Translations under genes and position numbers: made by a program
Assembly: GCA_029204225.1 (NCBI GenBank)
Contig: CM055093.1
Span: forward strand, 31,135,777 to 31,199,776
From: Diphasiastrum complanatum
Lineage: Eukaryota; Streptophyta; Lycopodiopsida; Lycopodiales; Lycopodiaceae
DNA length: 64,000 bases
Direction: 5' to 3'
Notes under the pieces: model-generated
The model's database searches: none
What the model was told of the DNA's origin: nothing
Seen by the model: only the letters and a program-made list of their open reading frames with translations
In this document: piece after piece, positions 14,081-25,640 of the stretch
Position numbering within the stretch: the first letter of the stretch is position 1
Layout: each line of letters opens with the position of its first letter

Positions 14081-14180
14081 CACCATTTGAGATGTTGTAT
14101 AAGAAAAAGCCTAAGGTAGATCATCTTAGGTCTTTGGCTATTTATGCTATGTGCATGTACCTTTAGAGACTAGGAAGAAG
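14081..14180 (+). pseudogene. Family C integrase, segment between two insertions
   Basis: PFEMLYKKKPKVDHLR follows the CACTA element in the frame left open at 11516. After a frameshift near 14140 it reads YVHVPLETRKK, the conserved stretch before the integrase C-terminal tail. It is cut at 14180 by the cyclin-L segment. Confidence 0.85.
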
Positions 14181-15057
14181 GCCAGTTGTGTTTGGCTAGC
14201 AGCTAAACTTGAAGAAAGCCCTCGGAAGATCAGGGATATCTTGAATGTGTTTCACAGAATGGATTGTCGGCACAAAAATTTGCCACTGGATCCTTTAGAC
14301 GCTAAGGTCATTGCCACTTGACTTATACCAGTCAAATTAAGGGTCATCTGGGCCTACATTAATTGAGAATTTTAGGCTCATTATTGTCTCTTTCCTAATA
14401 GTACCAACTCATGTTTCACACCTTCAACTGCAGACTTACGAGGAGCTCAAGACAGATCTAATAAAAACTGAAAGGCACGTACTGAAAGAAATGGGCTTCA
14501 TTTGTCATGTTGAACACCCACACAAGTTTATTATCAATTACTTGCTGTAGTTGGATGCACCTGCTGAGCTCATGCAGGAAGCTTGGAATTTGGCCAATGA
14601 CAGGCAAGAGTTATTCTGTGATTCCATGATTGTTACATTCTTAGAAGCTTTTCTGAGGCGCTTCAATTTTGGTAGATATTTAAATGTGTTTGAAACATCA
14701 GACATGTTTGAAATCTGAGAATTTTGTTATTTCTTTTTGGGGTTCTATGACATGAATCCAAATAAGGGAACAAAGGGTTTTCATTTGACTATTTCTCACA
14801 AAAAACAAATTGCTGCCTGAGCACCTTTCACCTCCCAAGCACTTTCATCATAAATAAAAGGCTTTTTGCCTGAAAGATTATGACCTTTGTTAATCACCGT
14901 AGCTTGGGTGCTCGTGTTGAATTTACATAATCATTCAAACCTTTCTTTTTGATATTTTTAACCTCCAACTTTCAAATAAGCACTTGGATCAGTCAAAACC
15001 CTAAAAACCACTCAAAGAAGGTCAACAACCTGTCAAACTTTTGAATGTGACATTGCA
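14181..15057 (+). pseudogene. Cyclin-L (arginine-rich cyclin) genomic fragment, introns retained
   Basis: Exon A (14181-14306) encodes ASCVWLAAKLEESPRKIR, then FHRMDCRHKNLPLDPLD. Exon B (14434-14603) encodes [20 protein letters not shown] and [14 protein letters not shown], ending in QEAWNLAND. These match the cyclin box of plant L-type cyclins, partners of transcription and splicing CDKs. Between them is a 127-bp intron, AAG|GT to TGCAG (14307-14433), phase 0. Exon B ends at a GC donor (AG|GCAAGA), and the remaining 450 bp look intronic. A TAG at 14548-14550 interrupts exon B. Because introns are kept, this came from genomic DNA and not from mRNA. The segment lies exactly between adjacent integrase codons, with no terminal repeat or clear target duplication, which suggests patch-type break repair. 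It is not functional. Confidence 0.85.
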
Positions 15058-16250
15058 TTGATTCTAGTGCTAATAAAGGAGTTTTTGTTGGATATGCATC
15101 TTCTAAGAAAGCATATAAAGTTTATGTTCCCTCTACTGACAAGAATGTTGTAAGTAGAGATGTGATCTTGCATGAAGATCAAAAATTTAACTTGGATGAA
15201 GCAAAGATCAAGGAGTCTCATGCATGATATACAATTATCAATCTTGATACTGTTCAAGAAGTGGTGAGGCCGAGGCTTGAGGAGGAGCAACTTCAAGCAC
15301 CTACACCAAGAAGATTCACAAGAGAAAGATCCGAGCCTAGAAGGCTCACTTATGATGAGGGAGGAAGGCAAGTGGAAGGTGAAACTTCCTATTATGCATT
15401 CTTCATATCAGATGAAGAGCCTAAAGATGTCCAAGAAGCACTTCAATCCAAGAGATGGGTTTAAGCAATGACCCTTGAGTTTGAAGCCTTGATGTCAAAC
15501 AACACACGTGAGCTTGTGGAGCCACCAAACAACATGCATGTCATTGGATGTAAGTGGGTATTCAGGATCAACAATGATGGATCCATCAACAAATTCAAAG
15601 CAAGACTTTGTGCCAAAGGCTACTCTCAAATCAAAGGTCTTGACTATAAAGATACTTTTGCACCTGTTGCAAAATGGTAACTATAAGAATTCTCATTTCT
15701 CTTGCATGTTATCACAATCGGAGGATGTTTCAGCTTGATGTTTCTAATGCCTTTCTCAATGGTTACCTTGAGGAGGAGATTTACATGGAGCAACCACTTG
15801 GATTTGTGAAAGAAAGTGAAGAATCAAAAGTTTGTCTTTTGTTCAAAAGTCTCTATGGACTAAAACAAGCACCAAGGTCTTGGTATGCAAGGCTCAACTC
15901 CTTTCTCATATCACTCAGATTTCATCTTAGTGAATATGACCCTTCACTGTACATTAAGTTTGTAAATAACTTTGTAGTTATTCTTCTCATCTATGTAGAT
16001 GATATCATTCTTAGTGGGAATAATGAGGAGCTAGTTGAAGAAACTAAACATGCACTTGGTAGTGAATTTAAGATGCAAGATCTAGGAGTTCTTCACTACA
16101 TTTTAGGCCTAGAAATTGACTTTTGGAAAGATCATGCTTTCATAATTCAAAGTAGATATCCACTTTCCATGCTTAAGAAATTCCAAATGGAAAGACATAG
16201 ATACACCAATGGAGCACATTGTACAAGTTTCTATAAAAGATGATGAAAGA
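15058..16250 (+). pseudogene. Family C integrase C-terminal tail and reverse transcriptase
   Basis: The integrase resumes as LDSSANKGVFVGY, in register with LETRKK at 14180. A tail and an LTY.EGGRQVEG linker follow, with a TAA near 15462. RT begins near 15468 ([21 protein letters not shown]), shifts frame near 15670, and continues with QLDVSNAFLNGYLEEEIYM, SLYGLKQAPRSWY and catalytic YVDD near 15990. It ends near 16250 in DTPMEH after another frameshift. RNase H is absent: the sequence switches to pre-integrase material of another copy. RT keeps its catalytic aspartates but cannot be made as one protein. Confidence 0.9.
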
Positions 16251-16966
16251 TCCTTCGGATACATGGTAAAGTTTGGTGGTGATGCTTGTTTCATTTCAAA
16301 GGAAGAAATCTCGGTTGCTAGGGGCAATAGACAAAGTAGACTTTTCAAGCTTGATGCTTTTGTTACGGCTCAAAAATGATGGAATGGAAAAGGAGATTGG
16401 TCTCAACTTTCCCAAGTTACCTTTAGCATCAATAATATTGGTGGATCTTATGCAAAGTCTAACAAGCTTCCTTATGCTAGATCTTGGTCAAGATCTAATA
16501 TGCTTCTTGGAGATGTTCATCTTTGTGCTAACTTGGCTAGCTATGAGGATAATAATGGTCCTTCAATGGTTTTTTATGGCAAGTGCAAGCATGCAAAAGG
16601 TAAGAAAAGAGCTAACTTCATCAATGGAGGTGATGAAGGTTCTTCCTTGAAAAGGATGTTGCTAATGATTTTTTTGATCATATGGAAAAAGATGTTGCTA
16701 GGTGCATTCATGAAGGAGGTGGTTCTTCTACATTTTTTTGTGACAAGTCCAAGAAAGTCATTTTTTTAGCAAGTGGAGTCACATGTCTTGATAAAAAGAG
16801 TAGATCAAATGGTTCTATCATGAGACTTGGTGAGGAAGATAGTCACAAGTCAAGAAGAAGACAAGTATGTGAAGATTTCAAAGTAAGATGTACTTTGAAT
16901 GATGTCATTGTGAATGATAGTGAGGAAGAACCATATTATCATATAAGTCATTACCTAAAACATTGA
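16251..16966 (+). pseudogene. Rearranged pre-integrase fragment followed by unfamiliar ORF
   Basis: Directly after RT comes GGDACFISKEEISVARGNRQ and FKLDAFV, the pre-integrase region that normally lies upstream of RT, so the order is scrambled. After a TGA near 16377, a frame encodes KSNKLPYARSWSRS (compare integrase SHRLPYARSTSRS). It then continues into sequence I cannot assign (CKHAKGKKRANFINGGDEG). After a frameshift near 16650 the frame stays open to the stop at 16964-16966 (DFFDHMEKDVARCIHEGGG... SEEEPYYHISHYLKH). The last 300 codons' worth of DNA shows no RT or RNase H motif. Either a diverged variable domain or captured sequence. Confidence 0.6.
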
Positions 16967-17109
16967 ATAGAAGTTCTTGTTTGAAAAAAGAGAGTACTGC
17001 AATCATCCTTATGTTGAAGGTACTAATCATTTTTTTCATGGCTTCTAATGTTTTTGAGGTTTCTACTTCTTATGATGCAATCATTAAGAGGGAGTCATAT
17101 GAAAGAAAG
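16967..17109 (+). pseudogene. Left half of an open frame split by the LARD-like element
   Basis: A frame from about 16980 is open to 17109 and continues in register at 22246 beyond the inserted element, to a stop near 22420. The product is not recognised. It lies between two pieces of copia-related coding sequence. Confidence 0.5.
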
Positions 17110-17587
17110 TGTTAAGACCCTAAAGGATAACCCCTAAGATGAGGATAGGAGAACACAATAGAAGAGACTATGGAGCCAAACCGCCCAACCAATCCTAGAT
17201 CAAACCTAGATCTAGCCCCTAAGCCATGCCATGTAAAGCAAGAGGAGAAGAGAGAAACTGGTAACCTAAACCCAATATCTCGACGGGAGAATCCCCACCT
17301 CCTTATATAGAGAGTAGAGTCCTGTGCATGTAACCATGCAATCTCCATGCAGGTCAACTATAAATAGATCACATCTCTTCATGCAGTCCTCCTGCCTATA
17401 TCTGTCACACAGACATGCAATGCTCCAAATGTCTCAATTAGAGTGTCTGGGTCCTCTCAAGGTAATTAGTCACAAACTGGCCTTGACATGGAATTAAATC
17501 ATGGCGTGACCACTAATCTCGAGTACTGGAGGGCCGGTCTACCATATTAGAACTATTCCAAGTCCTTAACCGAATATGGCCATAACA
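17110..17587 (-). repeat. 3' LTR of LARD-like element
   Basis: Begins TGTTAAGACCC and ends GGCCATAACA on the plus strand, 478 bp. The complement of a polypurine tract follows at 17588-17600. A TATATAG stretch near 17304 may be the promoter TATA on the minus strand. Confidence 0.92.
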
Positions 17588-20500
17588 TTCTTCCCTCCTT
17601 AAACTGCTTCTATCCTTAGAAGCTCTTCAAAACAGGAAAGAATTACTAGAACAGTTCCTTTAACTTTCAATATTAACCTAGGAAATTATTATCCTTAGTT
17701 CGACTTTAATATCAAACAAGTACTAAGAGATAATCAATTTTCCAATTGTTAATCTCTGTTCTGGAGTACGACTCAAGTTTGAAAAAAGTACACTAAGCAA
17801 TAATTTTCTCAACTAGGTTACACTCAACACAAGTTAGTAACATCACCTTCATGTAAAATACTTACATGAATCACTGAGTGAAATATTCCCTAACTTAGGA
17901 GATTAAAGTTAAAGAAAAGAAATAATAATTATAGTATGAAATTATCCACAAACTCTGGCAGACAAAAAAGCTTCCAAGTACAACTATCCCTAGAATCCAA
18001 TTCTAAGATATGATAATTCATTCTAATAGAATCTCTAGGAGAATCATTAAGATAGAGAATGATTAAAACTCAACATTGAGTATCCCAAATACTCTTTTGA
18101 GTTAGACGCTCCAGTTTCTAGCATCATATGCAAGAAATAATAGCAACCATTCATCTTAATAGACTTATCTGCCTCCTAATATAACTGGAGATCCAATCAA
18201 AAGAAAAAACTGTACTCAAGCATCTACAGACCATATACTGTAGCAGAATAGCATCCACTAGATAAATTAAATTCTCCACAAAAATAAGATAACTTATCTT
18301 GTGAGAATATCTGTGAGATCCATAGGCTCTCAATAATATACTGGAGTAGAGAGATTCAAAACACTGATCTGAATTCTTACCCAAATAATAGATCAAGTAT
18401 CAATCATCACACTTAAGAATCATCACCATTCCTTTAAACCCTCTGACAATAATTAAGTATCTATTTATGATCCGTCAATCATAAATACTTAGATTCATAT
18501 ACTTAGATTTGAGGGTCTCTGATTTTGTAAATAATTGGGATCTAGATTAAACCTCAAAATTTTCCAAAATACCCCACATTTGATCGAATGGTTCTCTTTT
18601 TTCCCATATCGCGACTAGGTACGAAAACACACCATTGATCATCAAATCTTTACAGTCCTAGAATTCCCTTTCCAAAATTACCGATGTCCCATACCATCAA
18701 CTTTTCCTTCCAAAAAATCCTTAACCGTCTTATCTGATATTCTAGAGATCTATTGATCATCTCGCTGTCCTATAATCAATATAGGAAATTATCTCTTGTT
18801 CCCAAATACTGGAGAATCCATTTATTTGGATGGCTGGCATGCCTATCAGATGGATACTACAAATCCACACCTTATTCTGTGATTTAGACAGAAGAATTAA
18901 CATGGTTTCAATACTGCATTCTGATCCTTACAGGTTAATGATAAGTTTCAAATCCCTCTGGGTCCAAGAGCATTAACTCAAGGGACAAGCTACTATCATT
19001 TAACAGATCCAATGTAATCCATATATCAGATGTTGCTTCTAACATCACAATTGACATCCAAAACTGCGGATAACTCAATGGTCACAAAGATATTAGTTAT
19101 GAATTCAACTAAATGAATCCTACCCAGGAAATTAATATCCGATATTAAGCAATTATTTACTGGGATTGCTAAAATCCTAATTGCGAAATACATTTTCCAA
19201 TCACACTTACTACCTCTGATGTCCACTTTTCTTCCCTCAGAATTTTCAGTCCCTTGAAAATCTTTCAGCTAAGGTATCAAGAAGACATAATGACATTAGT
19301 AAATGTTTAAAATTAATTACTGTAGGAAAAAATCTGAAACAATTTGATTTCTATCCTATACCTGGGCTGAATAACTGATATACCCAAAATCATATAGTAG
19401 TATGAAAACACCACTAGTCTGATCTTTTGAATATAATTCACTTTAGGATTTAACTGGAAATGAAATCTATTTTTTATTAATTCCTATTATTACGATTTTT
19501 TCAATAAAATTGGACTGTTCTCCCTTTTCACTTACTGGCTTAAGAATTACTTCATTAAAGCTATCTGTAATTAATGGGAAATAACATTTGGATTTGGGTA
19601 CTTTCTACACTGTATTCACTCCAAATAATTTTTGTCGAATAAAGAATTACCTCCAAATATTATGAGTTTTTCACCATTGATTATTTAACACGTATCTCAA
19701 AAGCTTTGGTTTATTCCATTTTAATGACCAAAATCATCAAAACCACAATAGCCAACTGATCGGTGTTCCACCGATTTGAAAAGGAGAAAACCCAAAGAAA
19801 CATAATTTAAAGCCATTTATTGGGAGTACCAATACTCCAGAGCTAATTGGTTAAATAGCATAGTACCAAGGAAACGAGTTCCTATATTGGGTATATGCCT
19901 GAGAACCGTACCGTTTCGTCAAGATTGGCTTAGAAAGATTATCTCCAAAAAACCAATTAATACAGCTTGATCACTGATACAACGATACCAAAGTTCTACA
20001 AAAACAATTTGGGCTTATGATAAGGTCTTACACATGCAAATTGTTCATGGAAAAGAAAAATTTAATTCACTTCTTCCAACCAGGAAGCAAATATCCAAAA
20101 CCAAGTTTACAGCATTGACTACCGAGCCCCACCAGAGTTCCACAAACTAGGTGCTAGTAACTTAAATTTATTGCTTCGAAATTCCAATTTGAAACCAACT
20201 TTTAAGTTACAACATGTCAATCCCCTATAAATCCTTGGTCAACCGACATGTAATAAGCACCCATACCAATAGCCATAAAAGAAAATAGGTTGGGCGACTT
20301 TTTATCTAATGCTAAAAGGTGAAGTTCGGGTTCTTTACTATGATGCATATTAATGTGTACATAGAGGCCACCAAATACCTTACAAGATTTAAAAAAAAAA
20401 AAAAAAACCCTAAAGGTCAAAAAATTAGCTCCCAAACCCTAACTTCATACACGGTCGCCTACAATCAACCAGTTCGCACACGAGTTCCCAACCTTACAGA

Positions 20501-21758
20501 CATGCAGCAGCCGACTACTGAGGCGCCGCTCTGAGCTATTAATCCTGGTGATCCAGTCCTTTCCCAAGCAAACGCATCTGATCCATCAACCCAGCCTCAA
20601 AGAGGTATGGATACTCCCACTACTAGCACAAAGATGCAAGGGAAAAAATGCGTTGCTACAGCCAGCAAACCCAGCTCCCAGGCTGTTGGACCGCGTTGAA
20701 TCACTACTGATTGAAAATGAGTATCTTACAATTGCTCAGAGATGTGCCTCATGCAGAAGGAGAACGAGTCTACTACCACTGCTACAGGTTTCAATCGCAC
20801 TGGCCAAGAAGGAAAAATACATTCATTAAGGTTGTTACTGCTGCTCGGATTTCATTCTTTGCTTTACAAGTTGGATTTCATTGCAACTAAGCACTACCTT
20901 CTTGCAACCAGGAGCTCCATCACCTCTCATACTAAGATCTTCCATGAACTTTTACGGCCTTCATGAATAGCGTGAATAACCCTGCATAACACTGCCGGAA
21001 TATATTGGCAGATGCAGGTATCAAATCCACCTACATGGAAATCATTTAACAGAAGTTCAAGAAGAATCCTACAACAAGGAACAGCAATTTGCAGGGAGCG
21101 CATTCAAGGAGTTGGATTCTGAGGTTATCCCCCCTGTTATCCTCATTTTCTGGAACCCAACAGGTTTTCCCAACGCTTCTTAAAGCAAAAGTACAGAAAT
21201 TAACATCCTGTTGATAGAATTTCTTAAATGTATCACGAGCCAGAGAAAATCTAGCCTGAAGCAGGCAGAAACCTACCTTCAGGAGATTCTTCTCACAGTG
21301 TTTCAACACTTAGAAAATTTCTAAACTTCACATGCTACTCATGGAATCCGCTAATCCACTTACTTTTTGTTCAAAAACAGCCTGATAAATTGATTCACAA
21401 TCGATTTACCCAGGAACAAAAGTTACATAACAGGATTCAGGATAATTGACATATGCTATCCATTTTACTTCCCAGCCAAGCAGAGTTTAACTAGGGAACA
21501 CGCATCATAATCTTCAAAAACAGATTATTTGAAAACAAAAGAAAGCTTCCTCATAAAACAGGGAATTAAGAATGAATTCACATAGCTTCTCAGCATCTAA
21601 ATCAAAAAATTGAGAATGTAGAAGAGCACTCTACCACCATATTTGACAAGCATGCTAACTCGAAACTAGTGAATCCAACACCAAACTCCTTTGAGAAAAC
21701 TTTACTTCCATATCGATGAAGGCTGACTCTATCCTATCCAAAACCGCATCTTAGCCGG
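17588..21758 (-). other. Non-coding interior of LARD-like element
   Basis: Most is AT-rich and closed in all frames. A more GC-rich patch near 20440-20830 has plus-strand frames such as NPGDPVLSQANASDPSTQP, interrupted by stops. It could be captured gene sequence in antisense, but I cannot identify it. A run of about 17 A lies at 20391-20407. Confidence 0.6.
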
Positions 21759-21770
21759 GCTCTGATACCA
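21759..21770 (-). other. Primer binding site of LARD-like element
   Basis: GCTCTGATACCA is the exact complement of TGGTATCAGAGC, one base away from the 5' LTR. It shows use of initiator tRNA-Met, like the copia elements here, and sets the orientation. Confidence 0.92.
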
Positions 21771-21771
21771 A

Positions 21772-22245
21772 TGTAAAGACCCTAAAGGATAACCCCTAAG
21801 ATGAGGATAGGAGAACACAATAGAAGAGACTATGGAGCCAAACCGCCCAACCAATCCTTGATCAAACCTAGATCTAGCCCCCAAGCCATGCCATGTGAAG
21901 CAAGAGGAGAAGAGATAAACTGGTAACCTAAACCCAATATCTCGACGGGAGAATCCCCACGTCCTTATATAGAGAGTAGAGTCCTGTGCATGTAACCATG
22001 CAATCTCCATGCAGGTCAACTATAAATAGATCACATCTCTTCATGCAGTCCTCCTGCCTATATCTGTCACACAGACATGCAATGCTCCAAATGTTTCAAT
22101 TAGAGTGTTTGGGTCCTCTCAAGGTAATTAGTTACAAACTGGCCTTGACATGGAATTAAATCATGGCGTGACCAATAATCTCGAGTACTGGAGGGCCGAT
22201 CTACCATATTAGGACTATTCCAGGTCACCAAATATGGCCATAACA
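21772..22245 (-). repeat. 5' LTR of LARD-like element
   Basis: 474 bp, starting TGTAAAGACCC and ending GGCCATAACA on the plus strand; about 97% like the left copy by eye. Confidence 0.92.
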
Positions 22246-23080
22246 AAAAGGGCAATGGAAAATTGGTTCTTGAGAAGATCCAGGGCATGGATCTCACATC
22301 TCTTCATCAACTCAAAGGATTCTATGATTATGAATTCATCATTCATGATCAAGATGGCAAAAGTTTGGTTGGAGAAGACTACATGGAGCAAATCGAGAGG
22401 AAAGGGAGATCTCATTTGTGAGCTTATTGAGATTTTTTATGGACTCAAGAGAGCTGGATTTATCAGGTTTGATACTCATCTTCACCTATTCTACTTCATG
22501 TTGGATCGAAAGTTTGGGAATCTATCTTTTGATTTATGATGGTGACATTGTTTTCACTAACCTTTGTGGAAATTCGAGATCAAGCATTGATGAGATCTTG
22601 TTGGATCTAGATCATATGTTTAGAGAGAGTATTTCCAGAGGTTTAGGTCTGAAGATATTCATATCTTTAATATCTTTGATGTTCAAGAGAAAGGTAAGCA
22701 AGTGGAAGCGACTCACTTTGCTTTACTCACATGTTTTGGAGAACCCTCTTGTGTAGATGATGGTATGCAAGTGGATATTGGTTCTCATGCTGTAAAATCA
22801 ACTAATGGATCTGGAAAAGAGGTCTTGGTCAATGGCTTTGATGGTCAAGTGAAACATCAAGAGGGTGATCTCAAAGGGCTTCAACAACACAAAAAGGAAA
22901 GTGGCAATTTGGAGCTAGTCAAGAGCACTAAAGGAGGGTCATTTGGCAAAGATGTTTTGGATCTATTTTTGCAGGTGTTTAAAGACTCAAGTAAGGTTAG
23001 AGGAGCAACAAACAAGTGTTGTTCAAGTTTAGTTTACTTCTTCTATCTTATGTTTGAGCAATTTCATGTGAATGTGTGAA
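22246..23080 (+). pseudogene. Continuation of interrupted frame, then RT-replacing ORF (copy 1)
   Basis: The frame cut at 17109 continues as GKLVLEKIQGMDLTSLHQL and closes near 22420. From 22702 a second frame reads GEPSCVDDGMQVDIGSHA and NLELVKSTKGGSFGKDVLDL, ending KCCSSLVYFFYLM. Its start KGKQVEATHF resembles the linker that precedes RT in copia pol (compare KGKQKEG and FLATLIEE in the B1 element). The next 100 codons show no RT motif. The same protein, about 65% identical by eye and without gaps, recurs at 30757-31100. Function unknown. Confidence 0.6.
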
Positions 23081-23153
23081 AATTGTCAAGATATGGTAAA
23101 ACTAGCTACATTGGTTTGCATCCTTTTGATGTTGGAGTTGTACTAGCATTCTT
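23081..23153. other. Unassigned junction sequence
   Basis: Short non-coding sequence between the RT-replacing ORF and the G element; it may be LTR of the host element, but no copy confirms this. Confidence 0.3.
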
Positions 23154-25640
23154 GAAGAAACATAAGGTTTCTACCCACAAAGAGCTTCTAGCTTGTCTGT
23201 AGGAGGTCCAAAGTACTACACTACCTTCATTGATGACTTCAACTTCATCCACAACAAGTCTGAAACACTCGACAAATTTACGGAGTATGTAAACTGGGCT
23301 AAAAAGTGGACAAAGAAGAAAGTCAAGCAGATCAAAACTGATAGAGGAGGAGAATACATGTCCAACCGGTTCGTTAATTTTTGCAACAGTCAAGGAATCC
23401 TTCACAAAAAGACCACAACGTACACACCACAACATAATGGTGTTACTGAGAGAAAAAATAGGATTCTCATGGAAGCTGCAAGGTGTATGATGGCCTATTC
23501 TAAGGCATCGAGATCACTATGGGCCGAAGCAGTGGCTATGGCTGCTTGCCTCCAGAACCTGACAAGTAAATTGGACGTTCTTCACACAACTCCACATGAA
23601 GTGTGGTGGGGTACCAAGCCTAGTCTGACACATGTACGCATCTTTGGTTGTGTTGCATATGCACGTGTTCCTGAAAATCTTTGAAAGAAGTTGAAAAAAA
23701 ATGTCAAGCAAGGATACCTTATAGTATATGACGTTCATTCATCATATTACAAGATCTATATACCAGAGACTGATCAAGTAAAAACCGTCAGAGATATCAG
23801 ATTCGATAAAGCAAGAACAATGGCTAACGAAGATCCAATTAGCTATGAGATTCTTGGCAAGCAATACTATAACCTACCTACATCGACAGAGGGAGTGGAC
23901 CCTGAGAATTCAGATGAAGATGTTTGAATTCCAGACGATAGTTCGGATGACGAGCTATCGGACATGCAGCTTGTACCCAAGATGCTTGCTACACACAACA
24001 AAGACAAGACACTCGACATAGGCAAAGCCATCGAAGTGCCTACAGTATCTCCAAGAAGATCGACAAGAGAGAAAAGAGCACCAGTCAGATTTGTGCTTGA
24101 CAGTTGGGCTTCGACAATAGAGGATTTTGTAGATTCGGTGGTGAACCACAAACGTATGATGAAGCCATCGGATAGTCCCGACCAGGACAAATGGATAGAA
24201 GCCATGGAGCAAGGGATGAACTCCATGAAGCTGAACCAGGTGTGGACACTTCAACATATCAGACAAGAGAAAGACTGTAAAGTGCAAATGGGATTACAAG
24301 TATATGTATGGACCTGATGGCAAAGCATCGAGATACAAGGCTAGACTGGTAGCAAAAGGATTTTCTCAGAAATATGGTGTTGACTACACCAAGACCTTCT
24401 CTTCAATCATAAAACACGCATCCATACGCTTGCTATTTGCATATGCAGTTGCATATGATCTCAAGATCCACATAGTAGACGAGAAGACCGCCTTCCAACA
24501 TGGAGAATTGAATGAGGAGGTCTACATGGACCAACCACCAAGATTTATCTGCAAATCTTTTGCCAACTAAACCTGTCGAATGCACAAGAGCATGTACAAA
24601 CTAAAGTAATCTACGCAGCAGTGGTATAAGAAGAAGGATCACGCTCTCCAATCCTTGGGTTTCCAACCATTGATGGTCGATTACAACATTTATGTGAAGG
24701 TCACAGATGGAGAAATCATAATCATAGGTGCCTATGTAGATGACACATTGATTTTGTCCAGAAGCGACAATCTAATTGCGCAGGTGAAGAACATTATTTC
24801 GAGGCACTTTGAAATATTGAACCTATGGGAAGCAAGATGCTACCTAGGGTTGCAGATCGACAGAGATCTTGACAAAGGGAAGTTGTATCTTCACCAGTCA
24901 AGGTATATCCAGAAAATCTTTGACGTTTTTCAAATGTCAGACTACAAAGGAGGTAACACTCCAATGATGTCAGGAACAGTTCTGACAAAGGAGGACTATT
25001 CGCAAAACACAGAAGAACAAAAAGCTATGCTGAACATGCCCTACAGGAGGTTGATCGGATCATTGATGTACTTGGTAGACAATACACGTCCTGAAATTGC
25101 CTATGTAGTGTTCAAAATGAGCTAATTCAACATCATTCCAAGCCCTAAGCACTGGAAGATTGCCAAAAGGATCCTGCAATATCTTCAACAGACGAAGGAT
25201 TATGGGTTGTGTTACTCCCATGATGAAGGACTCCAAATAGAGTCCTACAATGACTTTGCATGATAGCAGCCAATGCAATCGTTATTTGGATCAACAGAAA
25301 GTAGACAATAGCTGTCCAATCATCCTACAAGGCAAAATATGTTGCTCCAGCAAAAATGGCTAATGAGCTGACATGGCTCAAACAATTTCTAGATGGTTTG
25401 GGAGAAAGCACCAACAAGCCACTGATCCTACACATGGACAACACATCTACAATACATTTGACAAAGGATCCCATGTTTCACTCAAGAACGAAACACATTG
25501 CTATCAAGTATCACTTGATTAGGGATCTGGTTGAGAGAAACGAGTTGAAGACTGTTTTCAATCCAACCAAATAGATGGTGGTTGATACCTTCACTAAGCC
25601 CTTGGATAAGGGAATGTGTGAGAAGTAGAGAGCTAATCTA
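23154..25640 (+). pseudogene. Copia lineage G: integrase-RT-RNase H pseudogene
   Basis: A 40-bp piece of LTR start (AAGAAACATAAGGTTTCTACC) is joined straight to the integrase core (YYTTFIDDFNF, TDRGGEYMSNRF, the YTPQHNGVTERKNR catalytic Glu), so the rest of the 5' LTR, gag, protease and integrase N-terminus are deleted. The tail carries stops near 23682 and 23925. RT shows YKARLVAKGFSQKYGVDYTKTFSSI, a mutated DEKTAFQHGELNEEVYM (normally DVKTAFLNG), a stop near 24568 and catalytic YVDD near 24738. It continues to LIGSLMYLVDNTRPEIAY. RNase H follows with several stops (near 25122 and 25262), then MANELTWLKQFLDGL and RTKHIAIKYHLIRDL. A separate lineage from families A-C, clearly inactive. Confidence 0.92.

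Larger units (their letters stand above)
17110..22245 (-). mobile_element. Non-coding LTR retroelement (LARD-like), 5.1 kb, both LTRs present
   Basis: The near-identical LTRs 17110-17587 and 21772-22245 are direct repeats. The signals show minus orientation: GCTCTGATACCA at 21759-21770 is the complement of the tRNA-Met primer binding site next to the right (5') LTR, and TTCTTCCCTCC after 17587 is the complement of a polypurine tract next to the left (3') LTR. Ends are TGTTATGG...TCTTTACA or TCTTAACA. Flanks are GAAAG (17105-17109) and AAAAG (22246-22250), a probable 5-bp duplication with one change. The 4.2 kb interior has no gag or pol motif on either strand, so replication must rely on proteins from another element. 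LTRs differ by about a dozen substitutions and one small indel by my count, roughly 97% alike, so it is fairly young. Confidence 0.88.

Noticed and set aside
14181-15057. Functional cyclin-L gene
   Set aside because: Only two internal exons are present, one with a stop, and both flanks are integrase.
17110-22245. Tandem duplication of a host segment
   Set aside because: A primer binding site, a polypurine tract and a near-perfect target duplication show the two repeats are LTRs of one element.
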